Assembly (NCBI RefSeq): GCF_900100205.1
Contig: NZ_FNEQ01000001.1
Span: 620,001-684,000 of the forward strand
Origin: Duganella sp. OV510
Lineage (GTDB): Bacteria > Pseudomonadota > Gammaproteobacteria > Burkholderiales > Burkholderiaceae_D
DNA: 64,000 bases
Direction: 5' to 3'
This document shows, piece after piece, positions 27,885 to 37,140 of this stretch (the first letter of the stretch is position 1; the number at the start of each line of letters is the position of its first letter). Below the pieces are notes generated by a model. The model worked only from the letters and a program-made list of their open reading frames with translations. It did not search any database and was not told the origin of the DNA. The position numbers and the translations under genes are program-made.

Positions 27885-28766
27885 TTACGCTGACGGCTTC
27901 TTGGCCGGCAGCGGTATCCAGTCCGTCTCCCCCGGCACCTTGGCGAAGCGCTGCGCTTCCCAGTCGTCCGCCGCCTGCGCGATGCGCTCCTTGCGCGACG
28001 AAACGAAATTCCAGTACATGAAGCGATGGCCATCCAGCGGCTCGCCACCGATGACCACGAAGCGCGCTTCGGTATTGGCTTTGACGCGTTGCTGGCCACT
28101 GGTATCCAGCAGCGCCATGGTATGCAGCGCCAGCGGCGCGGCGTCGATTTCCAGCTCGCCGCTGATCGGGTAGATTGCCGCTTCGGCCGGCAGCTTGGCC
28201 AGCACCAGTTCATGGCCCGCTTGCAGCACCACGTCCAGGTACAAGGTCTGGCTGTAGGTCTGCACCGGCGAGGTCTGGCCGAAGGCTGAGCCGATCAGCA
28301 CGCGCACCTTGGCGCCGTCGATGTTCAGCTCAGGAATCGCATCGGCCGGCGTGTGGCAGAAGCCCGGCGCTTCCTCCTCATGCGTCACCGGCAGCGCGGC
28401 CCACAGCTGCAGGCCATGGGTGCGGTGTGGCTTGCCGACCAGGTCTTTCGGCGTGCGCTCGGAGTGTACGATACCGCTGCCTGCCGTCATCCAGTTGACG
28501 GCGCCAGGTTCGATGCGCTGGAAGGTGCCCAGGCTGTCGCGATGATCCATCGCACCTTCAAACAGATAAGTCACGGTGGCCAGGCCGATATGCGGGTGGG
28601 CGCGCACATCGTGGTCAGCGTCCAGCGGCACATCGACCGGACCGAAATGGTCGAAGAAAATGAATGGACCAACCGCTTGCTTGACGGCGGACGGCAGGTA
28701 GCGGCGCACCATCAGGCCGCCGCCCAGGTCTTTCTCGTGGCCCTTCAGCAGATTCGAGATGCTCAT
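27885..28766 (-). CDS. Pirin family protein
   Basis: A 293-residue bicupin. The N-terminal cupin holds the metal-binding cluster PHIGLATVTYLFEGAMDHRDS (partly; His-rich) and MTAGSGIVHSERTP. The C-terminal half has GHELVLAKLPAEAAIYPISGELE. Pirins bind iron; some act as quercetinases, others as regulators. The gene lies head to tail with OsmC, 5 bp downstream of its stop, suggesting a stress-related pair. A second pirin, at 62.9 kb, is about the same length but sits beside an azoreductase. Confidence 0.92.
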   Translation of the reverse strand: MSISNLLKGHEKDLGGGLMVRRYLPSAVKQAVGPFIFFDHFGPVDVPLDADHDVRAHPHIGLATVTYLFEGAMDHRDSLGTFQRIEPGAVNWMTAGSGIVHSERTPKDLVGKPHRTHGLQLWAALPVTHEEEAPGFCHTPADAIPELNIDGAKVRVLIGSAFGQTSPVQTYSQTLYLDVVLQAGHELVLAKLPAEAAIYPISGELEIDAAPLALHTMALLDTSGQQRVKANTEARFVVIGGEPLDGHRFMYWNFVSSRKERIAQAADDWEAQRFAKVPGETDWIPLPAKKPSA

Positions 28767-28771
28767 GGTAT

Positions 28772-29170
28772 TCAGCCCAGAACGGTGGTGACTTCGGTGG
28801 TCACGGAAGTCATCAATTTATGGATCGGACATTTCTGCGCGGCCGACAGCAGTTCCGCGCGCTGGGTTTCGGTCAGGTCGCCGGTCAGGTGCAGCGTGGC
28901 CGCCAAGCGATAAGTGCCCTGGCGCTCTTCGCTGGCATCGCGTTCCATACTGACTTCCACATGCTCCAGCGGGATGTTCTTGCGCTTGGCGTACCACACC
29001 ACGGTCAATGCCTTGCAGGCGCTCAGCGCGGCGTCATACAAGTCATGCGGCGACGGGCCGGCATCGTTGCCACCCTCTTCCACCGAGCCGTCGGTGGAGA
29101 TAATGTGATTGCGCACATGGACAATGTGTCGCATTGGAAGTGATTGATCACGCAGGGCTTTGATAGTCAT
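28772..29170 (-). CDS. OsmC-family peroxiredoxin-like protein
   Basis: A 132-residue OsmC/Ohr fold protein. Both redox Cys regions are present: LSACKALTVVWYAKR and AAQKCPIHKLMTS. The motif DAALSAC and the late LYDAALSA region place the first Cys at the start of the central helix, as in OsmC enzymes that reduce organic hydroperoxides using thiols. The GPSPHDL element is also typical. It is transcribed just ahead of the pirin gene. Confidence 0.9.
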   Translation of the reverse strand: MTIKALRDQSLPMRHIVHVRNHIISTDGSVEEGGNDAGPSPHDLYDAALSACKALTVVWYAKRKNIPLEHVEVSMERDASEERQGTYRLAATLHLTGDLTETQRAELLSAAQKCPIHKLMTSVTTEVTTVLG

Positions 29171-29257
29171 TCTGTGTTCCTTGATGGCGTTGAATCAGAA
29201 CCGACAATGTACACCGAATGGCTGAGCCGCGCTTCTACTAAAAGGTCATCACCCGCT

Positions 29258-29974
29258 TCAGAATTCAAACTTGACGATGGTGTCGTCGGACCAGCTTTCG
29301 TCATGGATGGGCGGCGCGTAACGCACCGGGTCCTTTGCGTCCAGACGCTCCGGTTTCAGTTGCTCGCGCCGTTCGCCATCGATCAGGGTGACGCTCCGCA
29401 CTGGCTTCGATGCGGTGGAGAACACCCTGCTCCTGGACGAATGACAGGCGCCGCCCAGGGTACTCAAGTAAGTCCTGGCAAGGAACGACGTATCGAATTT
29501 GTCGACCGCCCAGCGCACCTCGCATTCGAGGCGCAGGTCGCCGAGGCGCCGCTGGTCCGGCGGAATGCCGGGCGTGTGGATATCCGGACGCCAGCGATAC
29601 AGTCCCTTCCTGATGTTGAGTTGCAGGTCCGCGTCGTCCTTGAATGCCGCAGCATCACGCGGCAGCGAGAACGTGGCGTCAGCGGCAATCGGCACATCGA
29701 TGTTGGAGTTGTCGCCAGCGATACGCAACTTGAGATCCGCAAGCGATAGATTGGACTTTTGCGGCTGCAGCACAAATCTCAGCGCGGCGCCCGGCGCCAG
29801 GTTGTGATACTTATCGAAGGCATCCAGCCCATCCACCATGTTGCGATACGGCTTCCAGTCGGGATCTTTGGTGCCGGCGACTGCCACAGACTGCACAGGC
29901 TCATCCTGCTGCGCCAGCGCAGATGCATGCGACAACATCAGGAGGGCGACAAATCCAAATCCAGGGTAACGCAT
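29258..29974 (-). CDS. Secreted protein of unknown function
   Basis: A 238-residue protein with a signal peptide (GFGFVALLMLSHASALAQ). The mature part is beta-rich with one Cys (GGACHSS), and its centre (LADLKLRIAGDNSNIDVPI) suggests an immunoglobulin-like or sandwich domain. I do not recognise the family. It starts directly after the stop of the two-DTG protein, so the two are very likely co-transcribed and may work together in the periplasm. Its C-terminal FEF could suit outer-membrane association, but length and composition do not suggest a barrel. Confidence 0.7.
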   Translation of the reverse strand: MRYPGFGFVALLMLSHASALAQQDEPVQSVAVAGTKDPDWKPYRNMVDGLDAFDKYHNLAPGAALRFVLQPQKSNLSLADLKLRIAGDNSNIDVPIAADATFSLPRDAAAFKDDADLQLNIRKGLYRWRPDIHTPGIPPDQRRLGDLRLECEVRWAVDKFDTSFLARTYLSTLGGACHSSRSRVFSTASKPVRSVTLIDGERREQLKPERLDAKDPVRYAPPIHDESWSDDTIVKFEF

Positions 29975-30835
29975 TCAAATATCCTCGGTAGGGCGCTCTA
30001 TTGACCAGCGCAGGGAACGGTAATCGAGCGTAATGACACTGTCCATCAGATCCCGCAGGCCAAGCAGGCCCACAACTTTTTGCCTAGTGCTGAAATCGGG
30101 ATGCTGACAGTAGGAGACGCGAAAAGTGTCCAGCGTGCGCAGCCCGGCGATGACCAGCGGCCCACGCCTGCTGGTCTCGAAGCAGCTGATTTGCTTGCCC
30201 CAGCTGTTGACTTTATATTCGGTGACGCCCGGCCCCGCGACCGGTGGCAGGTCGACCAGGTCAGCCCACGCGCTGGCCGAGAGCGGGCTTAAACCAAAGC
30301 TTGCGGCGCCGGTATCCAGCATGGCGTACTTGTTGGCGCCGGATGGCAGCTTGACCTCCACCAGCAAGTGCCCGCCGATGTCATACCACTGCGCGTAGAC
30401 AAGCGGCTGTGCCTTTGCTGCGCCGGCCAGGACCGCCGCCTGTTCGAATTGATAGCGCGCATTACGCAAATCCAGCGTCAGGCTGCCGTTTTCAAAGAAG
30501 GCATTGCCAACCGAGGCGACCAACTGACATTGGCCTTGCCGGATTTGCTCCAGATGCTGCTGATCGATGGCTAACTGCTGCACAACACCGGCCACCTCGA
30601 ACCGCACTTGTGTCGTTTCGCCTTTGGCCTCGCCATGCCATTGAAAGGCGCCGTTCATGCCGGTATCCAGTTGCACCGAGCACGAATGTCCATCAAACTG
30701 CGCAGGCAACGTCAGCGCGACGCGCTCCTTGGGGCGATCCGGAGTAATCTGTGCATACTCCCAGTTGAACGAACGCCATTCAGCGTGCGCGTCCGCCGAA
30801 AGAAATATAGCTAGTAAATATAAAGTCAAACGCAT
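29975..30835 (-). CDS. Exported aspartic-protease-like protein with two DTG motifs
   Basis: A 286-residue protein with a signal peptide (MRLTLYLLAIFLSADAHA). Two Asp-Thr-Gly motifs occur in comparable settings: SVQLDTGMNGAFQW (Asp57) and YAMLDTGAASFGLS (Asp174), each preceded by a hydrophobic strand. The late segment VVGLLGLRDLMDSVITLDYRSL resembles the C-terminal part of retropepsin-like domains. One chain with two DTG lobes is the pepsin (A1) arrangement, which is rare in bacteria; a tandem retropepsin-like fold is the alternative. Activity is unproven. A partner secreted protein follows directly. Confidence 0.72.
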   Translation of the reverse strand: MRLTLYLLAIFLSADAHAEWRSFNWEYAQITPDRPKERVALTLPAQFDGHSCSVQLDTGMNGAFQWHGEAKGETTQVRFEVAGVVQQLAIDQQHLEQIRQGQCQLVASVGNAFFENGSLTLDLRNARYQFEQAAVLAGAAKAQPLVYAQWYDIGGHLLVEVKLPSGANKYAMLDTGAASFGLSPLSASAWADLVDLPPVAGPGVTEYKVNSWGKQISCFETSRRGPLVIAGLRTLDTFRVSYCQHPDFSTRQKVVGLLGLRDLMDSVITLDYRSLRWSIERPTEDI

Positions 30836-30873
30836 GAGCGGATGCTATTCGCTATTTAACTTTTTTGCAACTC

Positions 30874-31515
30874 ATGGATAACGTAAACCCGCAACTATTG
30901 GAAAACTGGCTGGCGGCACGCTCGATTGCGCGTGGCTTGCCGGCGCCGATACTGGATCATGGCGGGCTGCGTGTGGACACCGGCTTGCCGGCCGAATTGC
31001 GGCGCTATGTGTTTGCCGGACCTGATCAAGGAATCAGCGAACTGGCGCGGGAAATCAACGAGACCAATGTATTCATCAAGATGTGCGGTCCACGCGAGCA
31101 ATTGCTGTCGCGCGTCACACCGCGCTGGCACTTGCAGGCCGGTGCCTACCTGATGACCAAGCCACCAGGCATCAACCCTGTGCCCTCGCTGCCGCCCGGC
31201 TACTGGATGCAGCAAAAAACCGAGTCGCAAGTAACCACGGCCCGCATTTTCACCGAGGCTGATGTACTGGTCGCCAGCGGCTACGCGGTGGAACATGAGG
31301 GGGTATTTATATTCGACCGCATCTCGGTCGATGTCGTGCACCGTCAACAGGGTCTTGGTGCCGCGCTGATGGCGGCTTTGGGCACAGCCCAGCAATCGCA
31401 GGCTGCCCAGCGCGTGCTGGTGGCCACCGAAATGGGCCGCGCCTTGTATGCGACGCTTGGCTGGCGCGTCCTCTCGCCGTATTCGACGGTAGCGCTTACG
31501 CCACCGCCCGCATAA
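30874..31515 (+). CDS. GNAT-family acetyltransferase
   Basis: A 213-residue protein starting at the ATG at 30874; a TTG at 30865 is also in frame. The N-terminal third is poorly conserved. The C-terminal GNAT core shows DRISVDVVHRQQGLGAALM, whose R/Q-x-x-G-x-G/A loop binds acetyl-CoA, and the late helix ALYATLGWRVLSPYST. The acceptor is unknown. It is divergent from the DTG protein gene and converges, with a 20-nt overlap, on the YjjG gene. Confidence 0.85.
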   Translation: MDNVNPQLLENWLAARSIARGLPAPILDHGGLRVDTGLPAELRRYVFAGPDQGISELAREINETNVFIKMCGPREQLLSRVTPRWHLQAGAYLMTKPPGINPVPSLPPGYWMQQKTESQVTTARIFTEADVLVASGYAVEHEGVFIFDRISVDVVHRQQGLGAALMAALGTAQQSQAAQRVLVATEMGRALYATLGWRVLSPYSTVALTPPPA

Positions 31516-32182
31516 TATCGTGCAGGCTGCTGACCTGATAAGTAGGCACTGCCTCCGACGCATTGACAAGGCGCTCAGGATTGAACCAGCAGCTCTCGAT
31601 GCCGTACCGGTTGGCGCCGAGGATGTCCGCATCCAGGCGATCGCCGATGATGATCGCCTCTTCCTTGACAAACGGCCGCGCCATCTGCGCCGCGTATTCA
31701 AAGAAGCGCACATCCGGCTTGGCATAGCCGCTGGCTTCGGATGTCGCGACGAAGGAGATCGAGTCACGCAGTCCGGACTTGAGGATGCGCTGGTTCTGGA
31801 TCGCTTCCACACCGTTGGTGATGATGCCCACCTCACCAATGCCAGCCAGCGTTTCGCACAGCTGCACCGCACCGTCGATCAACACTACCGTATCCGACAG
31901 CGATTCCAGATACAGCTGGCTGGCCGCTTCCGGGTCCAGCTCAAGGCCGTTCTCCATGAAGGTCTTGCGGAAGCGCTCCACCTTGAGGAAGTCCTTGGAT
32001 ACGGAGCCGGTTTCAAAGGCCCGCCACAGCGCGATATTGATCGCCTGGTATTGCAGGAACAGCGCGGCCATGTCGCCGGTCAGGCCCAGTGCCTGCAAGG
32101 TGCGGGCAAACGACAACTGCTCGGAAGCCTTGAAGTCCAGCAGCGTATCGTCCAGGTCAAACAAAAACAGCTTGTGCTTCAT
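31496..32182 (-). CDS. yjjG: HAD-superfamily nucleotidase, YjjG type
   Basis: A 228-residue HAD hydrolase. Motif I is [12 protein letters not shown], motif II lies in [15 protein letters not shown], motif III has the Lys in [11 protein letters not shown], and motif IV is [12 protein letters not shown]. The cap segment and length fit the YjjG 5'-nucleotidases that dephosphorylate pyrimidine and non-canonical nucleotides. It overlaps the zinc-ribbon gene upstream by 4 nt. Confidence 0.88.
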   Translation of the reverse strand: MKHKLFLFDLDDTLLDFKASEQLSFARTLQALGLTGDMAALFLQYQAINIALWRAFETGSVSKDFLKVERFRKTFMENGLELDPEAASQLYLESLSDTVVLIDGAVQLCETLAGIGEVGIITNGVEAIQNQRILKSGLRDSISFVATSEASGYAKPDVRFFEYAAQMARPFVKEEAIIIGDRLDADILGANRYGIESCWFNPERLVNASEAVPTYQVSSLHDIMRAVA

Positions 32183-32523
32183 ACGACTTTCTTGACGAAT
32201 TCAGTCTTCAGGCTCATGGCGCCGAAGCCGTCGATCTTGCAATCGATATCGTGATCGGCATCGACCAGGCGAATGTTTTTCACCTTGGTGCCGACTTTGA
32301 CGGTGCCGCCGCCACCTTTCAATTTCAGGTCTTTGATAACGGTGACTGTATCGCCATCCTGCAGCACATTACCGACCGAGTCGCGGTAGACGCGCGCGCC
32401 CTCATCCGCTTCCGCTGCGGCGCCGGCGCTCCACTCGTGCGCGCACTCCGGGCACACCAGCTGGGCGCCATCTTCGTACGTATATTCGGAACTGCATTTA
32501 GGGCATGGTGGCAAAGCGCTCAT
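32179..32523 (-). CDS. PhnA/YjdM-family zinc-ribbon protein
   Basis: A 114-residue protein with an N-terminal zinc ribbon ([20 protein letters not shown], plus ECAHEW) and a C-terminal beta domain ([42 protein letters not shown]). This is the full PhnA/YjdM arrangement. Despite the old name, the family is not known to cleave phosphonates. It overlaps yjjG by ATGA and lies 37 bp downstream of the kinase-FGE stop on the same strand, so read-through from the large block is possible. Confidence 0.92.
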   Translation of the reverse strand: MSALPPCPKCSSEYTYEDGAQLVCPECAHEWSAGAAAEADEGARVYRDSVGNVLQDGDTVTVIKDLKLKGGGGTVKVGTKVKNIRLVDADHDIDCKIDGFGAMSLKTEFVKKVV

Positions 32524-32559
32524 AATTAAATCCTGACTTCCAAAGCTCGGCAGTATACC

Positions 32560-34851
32560 TCATGCGAGCTTGCGAGCGACTCTAAAGCCGACGATGTCGT
32601 TGGCCAGCACGGCGGAAAAGCCGTTCCTTACAGCCGATCGCAGGTAGCGCGGGTTGTACAGCCACGAGCCGCCGCGCAACACCCGCCGTACCGGATCGCC
32701 ACCCTGCTCCCACGCGCTGCCATCCGCCGGTGCGCCGGTATAATTATCGTGCACCACGTCCTGCGTCCATTCCCACACGTTGCCGTGCATATCGAACAAG
32801 CCCCAGGGATTCGGCTGAAAAGCGCCAACCTTGCTGGTGCCTTGCAGATAGGCGCCACGCGGGCCGCCGTTGTAGGTGTAATGGCCATCGTAGTTGGCCT
32901 GCTCGGTGCTGATCGTATCGCCGAAACTGAAAGCGGTCTTGGTGCCGGCGCGGCAGGCATACTCCCATTCCGCTTCAGTCGGCAGGCGATATAGCTGTCC
33001 GGTCCTGTCGGACAGCCAGCGCAGATACTGCTGCGCGTCCATCCAGCTGACGCCGACCACCGGATGCTCGTCCGTCTGCGCGTAGCCAGGCGCGCGCCAG
33101 TCGGTGTCGGACTGCGACTCCCAGCCGGTATCTTTGACAAAGCGCCGCCACTGGCCCACGGTTACCGGAAAACGGCCCATGGCAAAGGAGTACTCGATGC
33201 CGACCCAATGCGGCGGCTGCTCGCGGTCCAGCCAGTTCTTTTGCGCGCCCGCCTTGATGGCCAAGGCCTGTTCATGCTCCTGGGAGCCCATCTGGAAGCG
33301 TCCGGTCGGTATCAGCACCAGGTCAGGGCCAGCGCCGCTGCCATCAAGGAAGCGGTCGCGCAGCACACCATTGGCGTCGGCCACCGGCGTGTTGGCCGTC
33401 AATGCTGCCAATTCCGCCGCATGACGTTCCGCCTGCTGCTTGCGATGCCGCTCCTGCTCCTGGCGATAGGCAGCTTCCGCCTTCAGCTGCGCCGCCTTGC
33501 GCTGCTGCTCTTCACGCTCGTCGCGCGCCTGCTTGGCATCGGCGTCGCGGCGCGCCTGCAACTGCTCGCGCAGCACTTGCTTGCGGGCTTGCGCGGCAGC
33601 CTCCGCTTCGGCGCGCTGCTTCGCTTCAAGCGCGCGCCGCTGCTGCTCCTGCTTTTGCTTGTCGACGGCCGCCGCCTGCATCTCGGCCTGCCGGCGCGCT
33701 GCCAGTTCAGCCACCATCGCCTTGCGCTTTTCTTCCGTCTGGCGTGCCTGCTCCGCTTGCGCCGCCTGCTCGTTCCTGCGCTGCTGCTCGCGCTCCGCCT
33801 GTTCGCGCGCTGCCTGCTCGGCCTGCGCTGCCAGTTCCGCTTCGCTCGGACCGGCAGCACGGCGCAACTCCGCCAGCAGCTCATTGACCGATGCCGGACG
33901 ACGCTCCTGCAAATAAGCGAAACCTTCTTGCAGTACCTTCCACTGCCGTTCATTCAGGCCGCGCGGTGGCGACGGATGAAAATCGGCCGGCCGCATATCG
34001 TCGAAAGGCATGCGGCCTTCCAGCAATTGATAGATCATGACCGCCACCGCATACACGTCCAGCTTTGGCGCGGGCTGACGTTGATGGGTGCCTGCTTCCG
34101 GCGCGCGGTAGCCGGCGGTGCCAGCATTCGGCGTTTGCAGGCCAAGGCTGCTGCCGGCACTGCGCGCACGCGAAGCGATGCCGAAGTCCAGCAGCTTCAC
34201 TTCGCCGCGCTGGGTCAGAAATACATTGCCGGGCTTGATGTCGCGGTGTACCAGCTTGTGCTTGTCCCATGCGTACTGCAGCGCTTCGCCGATCGGCGAC
34301 AGCAGCTTGTACACCGATTCCAGCGACAGCGTGCCCTGCTCCGCAAGATAGGCATCCAAATCCTGCCCTTCCAGATACTCCATGATGATGAAGTAGCTGG
34401 AGGTGGCCGGGTCCTGCGCCCACTCATAGACGCGGACGATATGTTCATGCGCCAGTTTGCGCGCCTGCGTGGCTTCTTCGATCAGCAGCTTGGCATGGGT
34501 GGCGCTTTGCGTCAGCTGCGGCGGCAGGATTTTCAGTGCCACCAGTTCGCTGTGCCCCAGCTCCGCGTGCGTGGCCAGGTCGGTCGCCAGCCACACCTGT
34601 CCCATGCCGCCCATGCCAATCAGGCGCTCCAGCCGGTAACGGCGGTTTTGCGGGCCGATTTCCTGGCCGGTCATCAGGCCCAGCTCCGTGCCCTGCCGCT
34701 GCGGCAGTTGCGCAGGTGCGGCCAGGCCTCCTGGTGGCGCGTACTCCGCATCCAGGATGGCGTTCTTGCGACGGTCGAACTCTTGGAGACTCAACAAACC
34801 GTCATCATGTAAGGCCCGCAGTTCGCGGATCTTGTCTCTTGCTGTTTGCAT
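32560..34851 (-). CDS. SHOCT-Ser/Thr kinase-coiled coil-FGE-like fusion
   Basis: The start at 34851 (MQTARDKIREL) is preferred over 34896. The 763-residue chain has a SHOCT-like N-terminus (IRELRALHDDGLLSLQEFDR), a kinase domain at about 68-330 with IGMGGMGQVW, ALKIL, HRDIKPGNV (Asp204), LDFGIAS (Asp222) and GYRAPE, a long Ala/Glu/Gln/Arg coiled coil (about 340-500), and an FGE-sulfatase fold at about 510-763 (VLIPTGRFQMGS, LPTEAEWEYACRAG, MHGNVWEWTQD, LRGGSWLYNPRYLRSAVR). The FGE catalytic Cys pair is absent, so this end is probably a binding module. It is the RD-type counterpart of the 19.6-kb kinase and the last gene of the minus-strand block. Confidence 0.93.
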   Translation of the reverse strand: MQTARDKIRELRALHDDGLLSLQEFDRRKNAILDAEYAPPGGLAAPAQLPQRQGTELGLMTGQEIGPQNRRYRLERLIGMGGMGQVWLATDLATHAELGHSELVALKILPPQLTQSATHAKLLIEEATQARKLAHEHIVRVYEWAQDPATSSYFIIMEYLEGQDLDAYLAEQGTLSLESVYKLLSPIGEALQYAWDKHKLVHRDIKPGNVFLTQRGEVKLLDFGIASRARSAGSSLGLQTPNAGTAGYRAPEAGTHQRQPAPKLDVYAVAVMIYQLLEGRMPFDDMRPADFHPSPPRGLNERQWKVLQEGFAYLQERRPASVNELLAELRRAAGPSEAELAAQAEQAAREQAEREQQRRNEQAAQAEQARQTEEKRKAMVAELAARRQAEMQAAAVDKQKQEQQRRALEAKQRAEAEAAAQARKQVLREQLQARRDADAKQARDEREEQQRKAAQLKAEAAYRQEQERHRKQQAERHAAELAALTANTPVADANGVLRDRFLDGSGAGPDLVLIPTGRFQMGSQEHEQALAIKAGAQKNWLDREQPPHWVGIEYSFAMGRFPVTVGQWRRFVKDTGWESQSDTDWRAPGYAQTDEHPVVGVSWMDAQQYLRWLSDRTGQLYRLPTEAEWEYACRAGTKTAFSFGDTISTEQANYDGHYTYNGGPRGAYLQGTSKVGAFQPNPWGLFDMHGNVWEWTQDVVHDNYTGAPADGSAWEQGGDPVRRVLRGGSWLYNPRYLRSAVRNGFSAVLANDIVGFRVARKLA

Positions 34852-34865
34852 CTTTACCCGATAAG

Positions 34866-37052
34866 TTACTGCAGCGGTGCGCCGCATTCGGCACAAAACT
34901 TGTCATGCTCCCGACCTGGCGGCACCGGGTGGCCGTTGGCGCAGCGATGCTGCACCACCACTGTCGCCGGCGCTGCCGCCTTGGCCACGTTAATCAGGTC
35001 AACCTGATGGCGCCTGTCTTTATCCAGCTCCGCATCGCGGTGCGCACGCTCTTCGAGCACGCGCTCATACGCCATGCGTGCGGCCTCCACCGGCGTGACG
35101 CCCTGCTCGGCCGCCACCACCTGCGACAATGCCTGTATCTGTTCAGCAGTCATGCCCCCCTGGATTTGCAGCTTCATGATCTGCGCCACCGCTTCCACAT
35201 TGGACGGCGCGGCCACGGCAGCAATCGCCATGTCACTCATGCGGTTCATGGTTTCCATGCGGCGGATTTCGTGATCCTGCTGCGACTGCTGGTTGGTGAA
35301 AGCGGCCGCGCGTTCCTGTTCGAATTTTCGCAGCTCGTGCTGCCATGCGGCTTCCTGCTCGCGCTGTTTCAGCACCAGGCGCTGTTCGTCGATCGCCAAT
35401 TGGTCCAGCATGGCCTGCTTGGCGTTGGCCTGAGTCTGGCGCGCGTGCATGCCATCCGCCTCGATGGTGCGCAGCAGCTTTTCATACTGTGCTACCGCAT
35501 CGGCTTGCGCGCCGGTGCGCTTGAGATCCTCAATCTTCTGATTGATCTCCGCCACCTGCACCGCGTTCGTGGCGTCCTTGACCGCATCGCCGCGCAGCAG
35601 TTCGCGCTGCCGGGCCAGTGCCAGCTGATCTTCCCACTCCTGCACACGCTCAGCTTCACGGCGGCGCGCAGCATTCGCTATCGTCATGCCCTGGATGCGG
35701 GCGGCGTGGGCTTCCGACTCGATTTGCAACTCGCGCGCCTTTTCGTCCTTCTCGCGCTGGCGCAGCGCAGCCAGTTCGGCGCGCTTGTGCGATTCGTCTT
35801 CGATCAACAAGGCCTGCGCGATCTGGTTTTCGATCGCCTGCTGGCGCAGCTGATGCGACAGGCGTTGCTGTGCGATCTGGCGCTGCTCGGCGGCGGTCTG
35901 CTGTAGCACTTCCAGCTCTGTGCGCATGCGGATCTGGGCCAATTGGCGCACATGATCCCAATCGGCCTGCTCGCCCTGGCGGTGCGATTTATTCTTCGAA
36001 AGCTCGTGTTCCAGGTCTGCCAGCACGGTGCCAGCACCTTTGTCGATGGCGACCTTGCGAGTCTTGGAATCCATCACGCGGCTGTACAGCTCCACTTCGC
36101 GCGCGCGCAAGGCTTGCACACGCTCAGCTTCTTTCAGCGTCAGCTCGGCCTTGTTGACACTGGCGTCCTGGCGCAGCTCCGCGCGGCGGAAGTCCGAATG
36201 CATCTTCTGCTCGTCGCGGGCGATGGCCTGCCATTCCTCGTCGCTATAAATCTGGTCCAGCTGTTTGGTATGTTCCAGCTGCACGTGGCGCTCATCGGCC
36301 ACCAGCCACAAGGAGCCGATGCGCGCGCGGTTATGGTCAAATTTATCGTGGCGCAGCGCGACGGTGTCCACACCGTCAACCGCCAGCCCGTAGGTGGCCA
36401 GGCGCAGCTTGAGGGCTGCTTGCAGGCGTTCGTTCAGTTGCAGCCGCAGATCGCCATTGCCAGCCATTTCGCGGATCGAGCGGCTGCCGACAAATTCGGC
36501 GACCAACTGGCGCACCGATGGTTGCAGCAGTTCGTGCAGATGCGCGGTGTTGACCACACCCGGCACCGTCATGAAGTGCTGCGCAAAAGCCGGTACGCTT
36601 TCGATACGGATGGCAACCGTGAAGCTGGCCGAAACTTTCAGATGCTCCGCCGTGTGCAGGTCGTCGAACGCGAATTCCACCGGCAGCGGCAAGGTGCGGG
36701 TGATGAGGATTTCGGCGTTCTGGTTACGCAGCAGGTGATTCAGACGGGTGAAGAATCCTTCGATTTCGTATTCACCCTGCGGCACTTCAGTGGCCTTGTC
36801 GGCTTGCAGGATGTAGGCGCGCGTGGTTGCCGGCACGCGCAAGGTCTTGGTGAAGATGCCGGACAGCGTGCTGACGCCGAAGTAAACGGCCAGCTCATTA
36901 TCGCCGGGGATCCAGCGGTTGTCGCGCAATACCGGTTCGCTGCGCGGCGCGCCCAGCGTCAGGCCGCAGTGCTTGCAATAGCCCGACTGGTCGCCGTTTT
37001 TGTGCTCGCACCGCGGGCATTTGACGCCGCCAAAACCAAACATTTGGAACAT
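34866..37052 (-). CDS. Zinc ribbon-SPFH-coiled coil-zinc ribbon protein
   Basis: A 728-residue protein. Residues about 11-32 form a zinc ribbon (KCPRCEHKNGDQSGYCKHCG). An SPFH/Band-7-like domain follows at about 45-235 (for example TKTLRVPATTRAYILQ, then LNERLQAALKLRLATYGLAV). Roughly 270-600 is continuous charged coiled coil. The C-terminus is a second ribbon (HRCANGHPVPPGREHD with FCAECG). It has no transmembrane segment, so it may be a cytoplasmic oligomeric scaffold. AGGAG precedes the ATG. It lies 14 bp before the kinase-FGE start, which suggests a functional pair. Confidence 0.85.
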   Translation of the reverse strand: MFQMFGFGGVKCPRCEHKNGDQSGYCKHCGLTLGAPRSEPVLRDNRWIPGDNELAVYFGVSTLSGIFTKTLRVPATTRAYILQADKATEVPQGEYEIEGFFTRLNHLLRNQNAEILITRTLPLPVEFAFDDLHTAEHLKVSASFTVAIRIESVPAFAQHFMTVPGVVNTAHLHELLQPSVRQLVAEFVGSRSIREMAGNGDLRLQLNERLQAALKLRLATYGLAVDGVDTVALRHDKFDHNRARIGSLWLVADERHVQLEHTKQLDQIYSDEEWQAIARDEQKMHSDFRRAELRQDASVNKAELTLKEAERVQALRAREVELYSRVMDSKTRKVAIDKGAGTVLADLEHELSKNKSHRQGEQADWDHVRQLAQIRMRTELEVLQQTAAEQRQIAQQRLSHQLRQQAIENQIAQALLIEDESHKRAELAALRQREKDEKARELQIESEAHAARIQGMTIANAARRREAERVQEWEDQLALARQRELLRGDAVKDATNAVQVAEINQKIEDLKRTGAQADAVAQYEKLLRTIEADGMHARQTQANAKQAMLDQLAIDEQRLVLKQREQEAAWQHELRKFEQERAAAFTNQQSQQDHEIRRMETMNRMSDMAIAAVAAPSNVEAVAQIMKLQIQGGMTAEQIQALSQVVAAEQGVTPVEAARMAYERVLEERAHRDAELDKDRRHQVDLINVAKAAAPATVVVQHRCANGHPVPPGREHDKFCAECGAPLQ

Positions 37053-37140
37053 GTCAGACTCCTTCTACGATTCATCTTCCGCGCCGCCCTTCGATCTGCC
37101 GATTTTAGCAGGGCAAGCCCGATTTCTTCTTGCGCACAGT

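Noticed and set aside
32560-33320. Active formylglycine-generating enzyme
   Set aside because: The catalytic Cys pair is missing and the domain is fused to a kinase.
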